Positions 1 through 7,196 are shown, numbered from the stretch's first letter. The stretch is DNA of 44,765 nt from Psychrobacter immobilis (GCF_904846185.1 NZ_CAJGZQ010000029.1:1-44765), one strand, 5' to 3'. Translations and numbers: made by a program. The notes: generated from the letters alone by a model not told the origin.

Positions 1-880
1 GTAACCGCCCCCATGTACCGCTGCTTGTGTCCCGTGTCTTAGCGATAACCTCAATCGGTGAACAAACAAACGCCTTAGACTTGAAAGCAATGTTTGCTGG
101 GTCGTCATCGTTATACTTCACAAAAAACAGCCCGTCATGGTATAGCTCAAAACGCCCATCACTGTATGTCATCGGTTCATTAAGCTGTGGGTCATCGCGC
201 CATTCAGGATAATAGGCAGTGTCTTGTAAATTGATTAGCTGGGTGTCATCAGCTGCCAGTATCGCTTCATAGCTGTCATCTTGTAGCATAGTGACGATAT
301 GAGCCACCGTAACCAATGCTTGCGCCTTTACACCTGCCAATAGGTTAATTAAGCCCTTATCATCAAGCGTCATAGGTACAGTAACCTGTGATCCGCTGCT
401 CCAGTGCTGCACCATCTTTTTGAGGGACTGCTTTGTTTTTTGAGGGCTGACAATGATTGTCTTGTCCATCAGGTGGCTGTAAACATCAATACCGCTATCA
501 GTGTCATTAAAGGCTATGATCTCATTGGCTTTGTTTGGCTCACCAATGACGATAGCGCCATACCCTGTAGGATCAATGACAATGGGCTTTGCTTTACTGT
601 TTGGTGTGTAGAATACCGCGCCTACAATATCGCCTTGTTTATCGGTCAATCGTAGGGCTATCGTGCCAGTGGTCGGTACTACTTTGTCATCATTTGTAGT
701 AAGATTGTCGGTGACGTTGAGCAAGCTATTAGGCGGTAGTAGGTCATATAGTTTAAGCAATAGCTTATCGTCTGCCAGTCCTTGCCGTGTGACTGCATCA
801 AAACTATTCATTACCACTGTAAAGCCTGTGCTAAATGCACGGGCTTTTTCATGGGCGGCTGTTTGTGGTGTGGTGGTCAT
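1..880 (-). CDS. DUF927-type primase/helicase, N-terminal part (runs off left edge)
   Basis: Open from an ATG at 878-880 with no stop to the window edge, giving 293 visible residues. The last visible 60 residues read YSDGRFELYHDGLFFVKY, then SPIEVIAKTRD and GTWGRL. This matches the start of the DUF927 domain found in replication primase/helicases of integrated elements and plasmids. The first 230 residues are not clearly recognisable. Blocks such as TIALRLTDKQGDIVGAVFY and GYGAIVIGEPNKANEIIAF resemble the toprim-like region that precedes helicase domains in P4-type proteins (inference). The upstream sequence AAGGGGGAAC is a plausible ribosome site. The ATG overlaps the stop of the 37-codon gene before it (ATGA), so translation is probably coupled. 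The Walker motifs would lie beyond the window and were not seen. Confidence 0.8.
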   Translation of the reverse strand, partial: MTTTPQTAAHEKARAFSTGFTVVMNSFDAVTRQGLADDKLLLKLYDLLPPNSLLNVTDNLTTNDDKVVPTTGTIALRLTDKQGDIVGAVFYTPNSKAKPIVIDPTGYGAIVIGEPNKANEIIAFNDTDSGIDVYSHLMDKTIIVSPQKTKQSLKKMVQHWSSGSQVTVPMTLDDKGLINLLAGVKAQALVTVAHIVTMLQDDSYEAILAADDTQLINLQDTAYYPEWRDDPQLNEPMTYSDGRFELYHDGLFFVKYNDDDPANIAFKSKAFVCSPIEVIAKTRDTSSGTWGRL

Positions 881-990
881 CTGTTCCCCCTTGCTTGTGA
901 CTGGTTCGGCTTACGCGCTGCTCTATACTTTTTGTAGTAGCTTTTGCGCTTGGCGTGCTTACGGCTTTGCTTTGGTGGATAGGTTTTCAT
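877..990 (-). CDS. 37-residue, very basic small protein
   Basis: This small gene starts at ATG 988-990 and stops at TGA 877-879. It begins MKTYPPKQSRKHAKRKSY; of 37 residues 14 are Lys or Arg and none is Asp or Glu. Its start overlaps the stop of the 193-codon gene (TAATG) and its stop overlaps the start of the DUF927 gene (ATGA). The sequence AGGTGGG lies about eight bases before the ATG. Overlap on both sides plus a good ribosome site argues for a real gene. The composition suggests a nucleic-acid-binding or accessory replication peptide, but I recognise no family. It could instead be a translated spacer that only couples its neighbours. Confidence 0.65.
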   Translation of the reverse strand: MKTYPPKQSRKHAKRKSYYKKYRAARKPNQSQARGNR

Positions 991-1571
991 TATTTGCCCA
1001 CCTTGCTATAGCCAGTCATTGCTAGGGTGTCGTTAATGCCCTCTAATTTTTCATATAGTAGGCTTGCCCATGTATCAGTAGCATCATGTGCTAGGCGTGC
1101 CAGTGCTGTGACTGTATGCCCCTCTATCTTGTCATAGTGAATGAGTGCTAGTAGCTGTCCAACATCATATAAGGCAGTGGCTGCCCCATCAATATCACAA
1201 GCAATATCGGATAAATCAAAAGCAGATATTAAAACCACTTGTTTATCGTCTGCTTCGGTGGTGTCTATTATCGTGCGTTGGCTGGTTTGGCTGCCACTGT
1301 ATAGCGTGGCTATCGCTTGGCGGTTGGCTTGTGTATCGTGGAATAACTGTGGCAGTGCGTAACAGTCATCATGATAAGCCCTACCATCAGCGCGATATAG
1401 GCACTCAACATTGCCAATATTGATAGTTAGGCAGTCTTTTGACTTTTGGACTAGGGTGTAAGTCCCATTGCCCACAGACGGGCATAGCACGCTATCACCT
1501 GCCTTGAATGTGGCTGGTGTGCTGCTTGTAGTGGTTTGAGTGTTTGAGGTCGTACGGATTGATTTAGGCAT
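990..1571 (-). CDS. Unrecognised 193-residue element protein
   Basis: I do not recognise the family. The protein has a Ser/Thr-rich first 20 residues. A compact stretch follows with four cysteines (near residues 29, 47, 57 and 70) that could form a small metal- or disulfide-stabilised fold. A helical C-terminal half ends in LEGINDTLAMTGYSKVGK. No signal peptide or membrane segment is visible. The start is well supported: a perfect AGGAGG lies five bases before the ATG. The gene overlaps the preceding one by 8 bases and the next by 1 base, so it belongs to the alpA-to-DUF927 operon. A role in replication or in control of the element is inference from position only. Confidence 0.7.
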   Translation of the reverse strand: MPKSIRTTSNTQTTTSSTPATFKAGDSVLCPSVGNGTYTLVQKSKDCLTINIGNVECLYRADGRAYHDDCYALPQLFHDTQANRQAIATLYSGSQTSQRTIIDTTEADDKQVVLISAFDLSDIACDIDGAATALYDVGQLLALIHYDKIEGHTVTALARLAHDATDTWASLLYEKLEGINDTLAMTGYSKVGK

Positions 1572-2091
1572 GATAGCCTCCTAACGTTTTTTGAGTTAAT
1601 GCCACGCTATACGGTAAAAGTATAGGGTGACGGGTCTTACTCTCGGTAACGTTAGTAACCGCCCTGCATATTCGCCTTTCGGCTATTGTATTTTGCAGCG
1701 TCAACCCGTCATAGTCGGTCAGCAAGTGACTTGCTGTAGATATGAGGGAGTGCCCCCTTGCTACGCTTAAATGCGTGTTTGGGGCTGTGCTTGATGGTAT
1801 AGGGACAGCTTGAGAGGCTGCGCTATTATCAGGCACAAAAAAAGCCAATAATGTACGACTTGGCAAGTCGCTAACGTTTTTTGAGAGGTCTATATAGTAA
1901 CCATTGTTGGTATTGGTTGCAATCTGTTTTGCTTGTACTGGCTGGCAAGCTACCAATGACAGTAACAAGCCAATACCTGCCACCCATGCCATAAAGATAA
2001 TAAATCTAAGTAGTAAGCCACGTTTGTGGGGCTGGCTGTCGCTGTGCTGCCCGTGGCTGGCTTTTAGACTGGTTCTGTTATCTTTGGTCAT
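1564..2091 (-). CDS. Unrecognised 175-residue membrane-anchored or lipoprotein-like element protein
   Basis: A hydrophilic N-terminus of about 28 residues ending in HKRG is followed by a hydrophobic segment (about residues 25-48) that ends LSLVAC. This matches a lipobox with Cys49, so the protein could be a lipoprotein or simply an inner-membrane-anchored protein facing the periplasm. The rest is polar, with no recognised domain. GGAGG stands before the ATG, which supports the start. It overlaps the upstream gene by 14 bases and the downstream gene by 8. An exported protein inside what otherwise looks like a regulatory and replication operon is unexpected. Superinfection exclusion or envelope interaction is possible, but that is a guess. 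Confidence 0.65.
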   Translation of the reverse strand: MTKDNRTSLKASHGQHSDSQPHKRGLLLRFIIFMAWVAGIGLLLSLVACQPVQAKQIATNTNNGYYIDLSKNVSDLPSRTLLAFFVPDNSAASQAVPIPSSTAPNTHLSVARGHSLISTASHLLTDYDGLTLQNTIAERRICRAVTNVTESKTRHPILLPYSVALTQKTLGGYHA

Positions 2092-2353
2092 TTCTTACGT
2101 CCTCCACGTTAAAGGCTATTTCTGCTATGCGTGTCGATAGCTCTTTTAGTGACTCTACTTGTCGGCTGCCTGTCGGTAATAAGCTGCCTAACATTTTTAC
2201 TTCTATTTCTGCTAATTGGGTCATGGTGTTAATGATGGTCACATTGGCGTGCAAGGTAATGATTAACTGATCTATAAAATCATCATTTATCATCAAGAAA
2301 CCCTCTTTTTTTAGCCCGTCCATTACTTGATTTATAAAATCGTTATCACTCAT
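2078..2353 (-). CDS. Unrecognised 91-residue element protein
   Basis: The protein begins MSDNDFINQVMDGLKK and is predicted to be mainly helical, acidic at the start and without membrane segments. An ATG further upstream in this frame (2527) would add 58 residues, but that extension lies inside the preceding gene in another frame. The ATG at 2353 has GGAGG nine bases before it and overlaps the stop of the preceding gene by 8 bases, so I chose it. It is of similar size and helical character to the 86-residue protein just upstream (residues like DFIDQLI, MTQLAEIEVKML). The two may act together, but no homology is evident by eye. Confidence 0.65.
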   Translation of the reverse strand: MSDNDFINQVMDGLKKEGFLMINDDFIDQLIITLHANVTIINTMTQLAEIEVKMLGSLLPTGSRQVESLKELSTRIAEIAFNVEDVRNDQR

Positions 2354-2606
2354 AGCGCGTAACCTCCATTTCAGGCATTGATAGAATGCTGTCCATCTGT
2401 TCGCTGGCATCAGTGGCAAATAATGAGTCCCTAAACAATGCAGCAATGACGGCTTGAATAATGCCCATAGAAACGGGGTCATTTGTCTGCACGGCTTGCA
2501 ATGCCATAGCGTAATGTTCGGTATCAATTGATAATAAGATCAGCTGCTCGTTGATATGCTCTAACGTGTCCGCTATCTGTAATAGTCTGTCGTTTGATTG
2601 GCTCAT
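2346..2606 (-). CDS. Unrecognised 86-residue acidic helical element protein
   Basis: The protein begins MSQSNDRLLQIADTLEHI, is acidic and appears wholly helical, with no recognised motif. Its start overlaps the stop of the preceding 84-residue gene through ATGA, and its end overlaps the next gene by 8 bases. Both point to translational coupling in the same operon. Small acidic helical proteins at this position in satellite-like elements are often of unknown function. I do not assign one. Confidence 0.65.
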   Translation of the reverse strand: MSQSNDRLLQIADTLEHINEQLILLSIDTEHYAMALQAVQTNDPVSMGIIQAVIAALFRDSLFATDASEQMDSILSMPEMEVTRYE

Positions 2607-2857
2607 AACTGCACCCCTGTAGCGTCATGGTTGCCATCGGCTGGCGTGTCTATCCAGTAGATTTTGAATGTCTTACCATTGCGCTTGATGGTCTTATCTT
2701 GAATAACCACGCCTTGCGCTCTTAGCTCACTGATACGCTGTAAAAAGCATGTGATTTGCCATAAATCAAAAGCCTCATAAGTCGATAGGCTGTTACCTGC
2801 CAGCATGTGATTATGGATAATCTGCTTATAGCTCTTTTTTGGTTGCCGTGTCTGCAT
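2603..2857 (-). CDS. Small winged-helix-like DNA-binding protein (84 residues)
   Basis: The fold suggested by the sequence is a winged helix. A helical segment TYEAFDLWQITCFLQRISELR is followed by a basic beta-type wing (GVVIQDKTIKRNGKTFKIYW). This layout is typical of small helix-turn-helix proteins in phages and islands that switch on strand order or sense gene dosage. GAGGTG precedes the ATG and overlaps the stop of the AlpA-like gene, only three bases away. It is probably an accessory regulator of the element. The DNA-binding assignment rests on pattern only. Confidence 0.6.
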   Translation of the reverse strand: MQTRQPKKSYKQIIHNHMLAGNSLSTYEAFDLWQITCFLQRISELRAQGVVIQDKTIKRNGKTFKIYWIDTPADGNHDATGVQL

Positions 2858-2860
2858 GAT

Positions 2861-3157
2861 CTACACCTCGCTAGTGGTTGAGGTGTGGCTGTTTAGCCAT
2901 TCGTGAATGTCTGCATAACTCCATGCGGTCATAGTAGGGCTTAACTTCTTGCCAGCTGGGAAACGTCCATCTTTTGACCATTCAAACAAGGTGGTTTTGC
3001 TAAATGGTAGGAATGGCAGAATATCTTTAGCCCTGCCCATGCCAGTAGTAGGCAGTTGCATAGCTGGACTGTTTGCGGTGGTTGGTTCGGTATCGTGCGA
3101 GGTGTCACCAGTAAAAGGAATTACTGGCGTGTTTTGTGTGGCTTGTTGCTGTGTCAT
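2861..3157 (-). CDS. AlpA-like regulator / excisionase (MerR-type helix-turn-helix)
   Basis: After a Thr/Pro-rich N-terminal stretch of about 40 residues, the core reads GRAKDILPFLPFSKTTLFEW, then SKDGRFPAGKKLSP and WSYADIHEWL. This is the pattern of AlpA/HTH_17 proteins: a first helix, a recognition helix S-K-T-T-L, a short basic wing, then W-x-x-x-D-I-x-x-W. Family members act as transcription regulators of prophage or satellite integrase genes or as excisionases. It is the first gene of the tightly packed operon that continues to DUF927, and GGAG stands nine bases before its ATG. Confidence 0.82.
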   Translation of the reverse strand: MTQQQATQNTPVIPFTGDTSHDTEPTTANSPAMQLPTTGMGRAKDILPFLPFSKTTLFEWSKDGRFPAGKKLSPTMTAWSYADIHEWLNSHTSTTSEV

Positions 3158-3288
3158 TTTAGCTGCTCCATATCGTATGATTTGTATCGCTACGTTGTTC
3201 TGCGATATGGATAGAATAAAAGATGCTATCGGCTATCATGCAAGCACTTTTGATATGATGTTATGGCAATAATATTGCTATCAGGGCA
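3158..3288 (-). promoter_or_regulatory. Presumed promoter region of the alpA-DUF927 operon
   Basis: No gene is visible here. The region lies between the terminator of the 278-codon gene and the alpA start, so it must hold the operon promoter unless transcription reads through. It is AT-rich and has several GATA/ATATG runs. A TTGCAT followed after about 20 bases by TATTCT on the minus strand is the best candidate, but the match is weak. Confidence 0.35.
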
Positions 3289-3313
3289 ATAAAAAACCCT
3301 TGATAGACAAGGG
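3289..3313 (-). terminator. Intrinsic terminator after the 278-codon gene
   Basis: The stem CCCTTG (3297-3302) pairs with CAAGGG (3308-3313) across a five-base loop. On the minus strand it is followed by a run of six T. It lies 36 bases after the stop of the 278-codon gene and separates that gene from the alpA operon. Confidence 0.75.
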
Positions 3314-3348
3314 CTGATAGCTGTTATAGCAATAGTTTAAAAATACGC

Positions 3349-4185
3349 CTATCTTTTATATTTTCCTCCGCTTCTTGCTTCGCTGTGACGGTAAACTTTA
3401 TCAATATTTAATGCTAAAGCTTTTGATACACCATCAAAGTTACCTGTGATCCATCTGACAATAATCTCTTGTTTTGGTGCTGATTGATTAGGATCATAAT
3501 TAATCCAAAACTCTGTAATAACTTTATTCATAATTTCTATAGCTGGGGTAACGTATAGAGATTTATCATTGCCAATAGTATCTGGCTTGTCTGCTAGTTC
3601 GGCTTTAGCTTGTGATAGTTGGTTTTTAAGGTCTGCTACTTGCTCTCTAAGCTGCTCGATAACTTCGGCATCGGCTTGGTTAAAAAGTTTGTCTAGGTCT
3701 AATTTTGGATAAAGTAAATCATAAAAAATAATTGAAAAATCCTCTTTCACTTTACGGTAATCAAGAATTTTGTTTTCGACAATTTCTTGCTTTCCATCTA
3801 CGTGATAAGGCTCAATAGTACAGTTGATAATATTAATGTAGTTTGAACAGTTGTTTTCAATCAGCCTGTTAAAATTCCTATCACTGACAAAATAATAATC
3901 ATTAACCCTCATGTCATATTTGATATCTGTTAAGACTATTTCATGGTTATTGAAACGACCTGATTTCCTTGTTATTACTTTTTTTTCTAACCAATCCACA
4001 CTACCAATATAATGAAATACTGGGTGCAATTGATCATTTCGCACAAGTTGAACGATAGTTTCAATGAGCCTATTTTGGTCTATTGAGCTTTCTAAATTAA
4101 AATCATAGTTACACCTATCCGCTAAGTATTCGGCAACATCGTCCAATGTTAAAAATTCTTTAATATCATATAAAGCCACACTCAC
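3349..4185 (-). CDS. Unrecognised 278-residue cytoplasmic protein with a central coiled coil; possible cargo gene
   Basis: The N-terminal part starts with a short helical segment (FLTLDDVAEYLADRCNYDF) that resembles helix-turn-helix-like front ends of island proteins. A middle region follows without a known motif. A coiled coil lies at about residues 175-205 (VIEQLREQVADLKNQLSQAK). The C-terminal 70 residues (from SLYVTPAIEIMNKVITEFW to the Lys/Arg-rich end) look like a compact conserved domain seen in proteins encoded beside integrases. The start is GTG at 4183-4185; a second GTG two codons later has a better-spaced GGGG. The gene is visibly more AT-rich than its neighbours, has its own terminator, and sits between int and alpA. 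That fits accessory cargo, but function is unknown. Confidence 0.75.
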   Translation of the reverse strand: MSVALYDIKEFLTLDDVAEYLADRCNYDFNLESSIDQNRLIETIVQLVRNDQLHPVFHYIGSVDWLEKKVITRKSGRFNNHEIVLTDIKYDMRVNDYYFVSDRNFNRLIENNCSNYINIINCTIEPYHVDGKQEIVENKILDYRKVKEDFSIIFYDLLYPKLDLDKLFNQADAEVIEQLREQVADLKNQLSQAKAELADKPDTIGNDKSLYVTPAIEIMNKVITEFWINYDPNQSAPKQEIIVRWITGNFDGVSKALALNIDKVYRHSEARSGGKYKR

Positions 4186-4189
4186 ACCC

Positions 4190-4240
4190 CTACACCCTTT
4201 AATAAAAATAGGTGCAAGGCAGTGACAGCATAAGGGTGTG
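4190..4240. repeat. Inverted repeat upstream of the 278-codon gene
   Basis: CTACACCCTTTA near 4190-4201 is matched in opposite orientation by TAAGGGTGTGA near 4232-4242, about 30 bases apart. It lies in the gap between int and the 278-codon gene, where its promoter must be. It may be an operator, or an accessory binding site of the integrase or AlpA-like protein. Confidence 0.4.
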
Positions 4241-4293
4241 AATAGCTGTCGTTCGGGTAATTAGTCCTAGCCTTGCATAGTTGGTGCTAAGCC

Positions 4294-5535
4294 TTAGCCT
4301 AGCTTTTGTGTTTGTTGTTTGAAGTCTGCACGGATCACGTTATCCAATTTGCCAGCATAAGCATCATCAATAAAGTTTGCCCATTGGTGCATCATGTCTA
4401 TTCTGTATGGTAGGTGCTGCGCCCCGTTATAGGCTGCACTGATTTTGTTCTCTCTATCATGTGCCAGCTGTAGCTCTATGGCTTCGTGCATAAACTCTTT
4501 TTCATGCAGTGTGGTACTGGCAAGCCCTCTAAACCCGTGCCCCGTCATCTTGCCTTTATAACCCATATTCCATAGGGCATTAATAAACGCGCTTTGACTG
4601 TATGGCTTACGGGTTGAGGTATTAAAGAAAACATACTGATCCGAAAAGCCTAGCTCTTTGATCTGCTTTAATATCGCTACTGCTTGCGGTGCAAGTGGCA
4701 CGATATGCAAGCGCCTAGCTTTCATCTTTTCAGCTGGGACAGTCCATAAGCCGCGATTAAAATCTATGTCCTGCCATTCCATAAAGCGCAATTCATTAGT
4801 ACGTACAAACGTATAGCATAAAAACCATAAGCCTAGTTTCACCAATACATCACCTTGATAAGCATCAATGTCTTTTAATAGCTTAGGTAATTGCTGGCTA
4901 GTGATACGGCTATGATTGACGGTTTTATGTGGCTTGATGGCTTCGGCTAGGTCGGTGGCTGGGTTATGTGTGGCTAGTCCATTGCGGATAGCGTGCTTAA
5001 ATATCTGTCCTATTTCTCTAATAGTACGCCTTGCCATTTCATTAGCGCCGCGGCTCTCTACTGCTTTACCGATAGCCAATACATCAGGCGCAGTAATGTC
5101 GTTTATGTTCTTTTGACCAATAGAGGGCTTCACATCGCGCATATAAGCGGAATAGTTACGGGAAAAGGTGCTTTCTGCTAGGTAGGTCTTGCGCTCGCTA
5201 TACCATGACTGGGCTATGTTATCGAAAATATTTAAACCGTCTTGGCTGGCTTGCTGTTCTTTCTTATGATCTTTGGGGTTCACACCATCAGCTATTAAGC
5301 GTTTGATCTCAATATTGCGCTGGCGTGCATTTTGTAGGCTCATTACTGGGTAAGTGCCAATAGTGAGGGTTTGCTGTTTGCCTTGCCATCTGTAGGCGCT
5401 GATCCATGACTTAACGCCCGTGTAACGCACCCATAATTGCAGCCCGTTACCATCACTGTGTTTGTCAGGTCGCTTTGTATCAATCGAGGTGCTACTGGGC
5501 TGTAGCTTATTGATAACGGTATGAGTTAAGGGCAT
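4294..5535 (-). CDS. int: Tyrosine-type site-specific integrase, P4 family
   Basis: The protein has 413 residues, the usual length for P4-type integrases. The N-terminal 90 residues form the DUF4102-like arm-binding domain (KRPDKHSDGNGLQLWVR, LTIGTYPVMSLQNAR). A SAM-like core-binding domain follows (about 100-190), then the catalytic domain. All catalytic residues can be placed: Arg245 in VRTNE, His333-x-x-Arg336 in GHGFRG, His359 and nucleophile Tyr369. AAAGGAT precedes the ATG. The gene sits 163 bases from the 3' end of ssrA, the usual place for an integrase that uses tmRNA as its attachment site. It catalyses integration and, with a directionality factor such as the AlpA-like protein, excision. 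Confidence 0.95.
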   Translation of the reverse strand: MPLTHTVINKLQPSSTSIDTKRPDKHSDGNGLQLWVRYTGVKSWISAYRWQGKQQTLTIGTYPVMSLQNARQRNIEIKRLIADGVNPKDHKKEQQASQDGLNIFDNIAQSWYSERKTYLAESTFSRNYSAYMRDVKPSIGQKNINDITAPDVLAIGKAVESRGANEMARRTIREIGQIFKHAIRNGLATHNPATDLAEAIKPHKTVNHSRITSQQLPKLLKDIDAYQGDVLVKLGLWFLCYTFVRTNELRFMEWQDIDFNRGLWTVPAEKMKARRLHIVPLAPQAVAILKQIKELGFSDQYVFFNTSTRKPYSQSAFINALWNMGYKGKMTGHGFRGLASTTLHEKEFMHEAIELQLAHDRENKISAAYNGAQHLPYRIDMMHQWANFIDDAYAGKLDNVIRADFKQQTQKLG

Positions 5536-5547
5536 TGGACTATCCTT

Positions 5548-5598
5548 TGTTGGTATTGAGCGCGTGTATAAACTCTAATACCAACAATAATACCAACA
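5548..5598. repeat. Three copies of AATACCAACA around the int promoter
   Basis: AATACCAACA occurs at 5577-5586 and 5589-5598 (12-base spacing), and its reverse complement TGTTGGTATT at 5548-5557. They lie between the int start and ssrA. Spaced short repeats of this kind are what arm-type integrase sites or an operator would look like. No binding can be proven from sequence. Confidence 0.55.
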
Positions 5599-5655
5599 TT
5601 CTATATAGGACGCTATACCCCTATATAACCCTCAATCCTTGAAAAACGCCCAAAA

Positions 5656-5690
5656 TAAAGGGCTAACGGTCTATGACGGTCAGCCCTTTA
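5656..5690 (-). terminator. Intrinsic terminator of ssrA
   Basis: TAAAGGGCT (5656-5664) pairs with AGCCCTTTA (5682-5690). On the minus strand the stem is followed by TTTATTTT. It lies nine bases after the CCA end of tmRNA. Confidence 0.7.
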
Positions 5691-5698
5691 TCAATGTT

Positions 5699-5723
5699 TG
5701 GTGGAGATGGCGGGAGTTGAACC
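5699..5723 (-). other. Probable attachment-site core (3' end of ssrA)
   Basis: The T-arm and acceptor strand of tmRNA, ending in CCA at 5699, face the integrase gene. Elements with ssrA-targeting integrases recombine within this stretch and restore it, leaving a second copy at the far end. The far copy would be left of the window and cannot be seen. The exact core length is not determined. Confidence 0.6.
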
Positions 5724-6076
5724 CGCGTCCGCCAGCATTACGCTCATGAATCTACATGTTTAGTTTCTGTCTTTAGTTTTAATCCGCACCGATCCGACAG
5801 TCAGGATGGATTGGACGATTCTCTACTTTTGAACCCAAGCGATTGAGACAATCACTTGTGGCGAGCCTACATGCGGACGCTTCAACTTAGTTGACTAACT
5901 GTAGGTGATCAGCAACTAAGTAAACAGGTTTAAACCATGTAAACAGGGTTTAAGCTGCTAGAGCGTAATTTTCGTCGTTTGCGACTATAACAATATATGT
6001 TTGATTAACGAGAGGACATATACTCTCGACATGCATCATTGAGTTTCATTACCAGCGTCGAAGCCAGAACATCCCC
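5699..6076 (-). ncRNA. ssrA: tmRNA (transfer-messenger RNA)
   Basis: The minus strand starts GGGGATGTTCTGGCTTCGAC and ends in CATCTCCACCA. The seven-base acceptor stem closes with one G-U pair, and a T-arm (GGTTCAA within GCGGGTTCAACTCCCGC) is present. The resume codon opens a tag ORF at 5950-5982 encoding ANDENYALAA and a TAA stop, the typical gammaproteobacterial proteolysis tag. tmRNA with SmpB rescues ribosomes stalled on mRNAs without stop codons and marks the products for proteolysis. At 378 bases it has normal length. Its 3' end is intact despite the element integrated beside it. Confidence 0.97.
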
Positions 6077-6089
6077 AATAAGGTCATCT

Positions 6090-6119
6090 ATTATATAGGA
6101 TTTATACGTCGACTTTCAA
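6090..6119 (-). promoter_or_regulatory. Sigma-70 promoter of ssrA
   Basis: On the minus strand TTGAAA (6114-6119) and TATAAT (6090-6095) are separated by 18 bases. The -10 box lies about 14 bases before the mature 5' end of tmRNA. Confidence 0.75.
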
Positions 6120-6161
6120 CATATATAATATCTATATTACATTACGTTACAGCTGAACTCT

Positions 6162-6833
6162 CTAAGTCAGTACTTTATTGAGCCATTTACCGATATTTTG
6201 AATCTGCGGCATGCAAACTTGATGTGCCATCGGATAAGTATGATAAGCAACATTATAGCCTTTAGCGGATAATAACTGCTGCGCCTGCTCGCCCAAAATT
6301 ACAGGAACAACTGGATCATTCGTACCATGCTCAATCAAAATGGGCATGTCTTTATTAGCAGCGCTATAGCTAATATTATCATTAGTCGCTAGATAAGTAG
6401 AGAGTGTCATCAAGCCAGCTAAACGCTGCGGGTAGCCAAGTGCCACATGATATGCCACTGCCCCACCTTGCGAAAATCCTGCGATTACAATGTGTTCAGG
6501 CTTAACACCACGCTCTATCTCACGGCTGATCAAATCACGGATTTGCTGCGCAGACTCTTCAATCTGAGCGACATCAACTTTACGCTCTAGGCTCATCTCT
6601 AAGATGTCGTACCATGCTGGCATGACCATACCACCATTCACCGTCACTGGGCGCTTTGGTGCATGTGGAAAAATAAAACGCACTGCCATATTATCCGCTA
6701 AACCGAGCTGTGGTACCACTGGCTCAAAATCATGACCACTCGCACCCAAACCATGTAGCCAAATAACGGCTCTGTCTATCTTTTTTTGCGTTGGATTATG
6801 CTCAACGATGACCGCATCTAAATAGTCACTCAT
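6162..6833 (-). CDS. Alpha/beta-hydrolase, phospholipase/carboxylesterase family
   Basis: The 223-residue length is typical of YpfH/EstB-type esterases. The oxyanion region is WLHGLGASGHDFEP and the nucleophile elbow is GFSQGG with Ser121. Asp173 (GTNDPVVP) and His204 (MAHQVC) complete the triad. No signal peptide is seen, so it should act in the cytoplasm on short-chain or lysophospholipid-like esters; the natural substrate cannot be read from the sequence. AAGGAA precedes the ATG by nine bases. It points the same way as ssrA, 85 bases upstream of it, and is divergent from creB. Confidence 0.9.
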   Translation of the reverse strand: MSDYLDAVIVEHNPTQKKIDRAVIWLHGLGASGHDFEPVVPQLGLADNMAVRFIFPHAPKRPVTVNGGMVMPAWYDILEMSLERKVDVAQIEESAQQIRDLISREIERGVKPEHIVIAGFSQGGAVAYHVALGYPQRLAGLMTLSTYLATNDNISYSAANKDMPILIEHGTNDPVVPVILGEQAQQLLSAKGYNVAYHTYPMAHQVCMPQIQNIGKWLNKVLT

Positions 6834-7196
6834 ATTTTTAAATTCCTTTAAATAAAAATGGTAGGTACATCAAACTTATTTTTAGTAAAACTGACATTCG
6901 CACTATATTTCAATATTTTTTATAATAATACTGATTATTTTACAGCCTTTCATCAAAACCGCCAGTCAAAAAAGTCTTCGCTAATAATGCCAATTTCCAT
7001 CAACTTTTCACATCTTTTAAGGCCTGATAGCAAAAGCGAGTGCGACTTTTGTGCTACGATAAATTCGTCAACTTAGATAGCACTCTAGCTACTACTGTAT
7101 GATGCCCTACACTCATTTTTCAATGTTCGTATCTCATTAGATATTAATAACCCCTTCATCTTAAATAGTTTTTCTTTATATAGCGATATAGAGTTT
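6834..7196. promoter_or_regulatory. Divergent intergenic region between the esterase and creB genes
   Basis: 363 bases without a convincing gene. It is AT-rich and must carry the promoters of both flanking divergent genes. A TATAAT occurs at about 6919-6924 but has no clear -35 partner. I see no strong dyad or terminator. Confidence 0.4.

Noticed and set aside
404..1025. Plus-strand frames in the mobile element
   Set aside because: They are antisense to the DUF927 and neighbouring genes and have no ribosome sites or recognisable products.
5699..5730. Possible tRNA gene next to the integrase
   Set aside because: The T-arm and CCA belong to tmRNA, whose 5' end, tag ORF and acceptor stem are all found.
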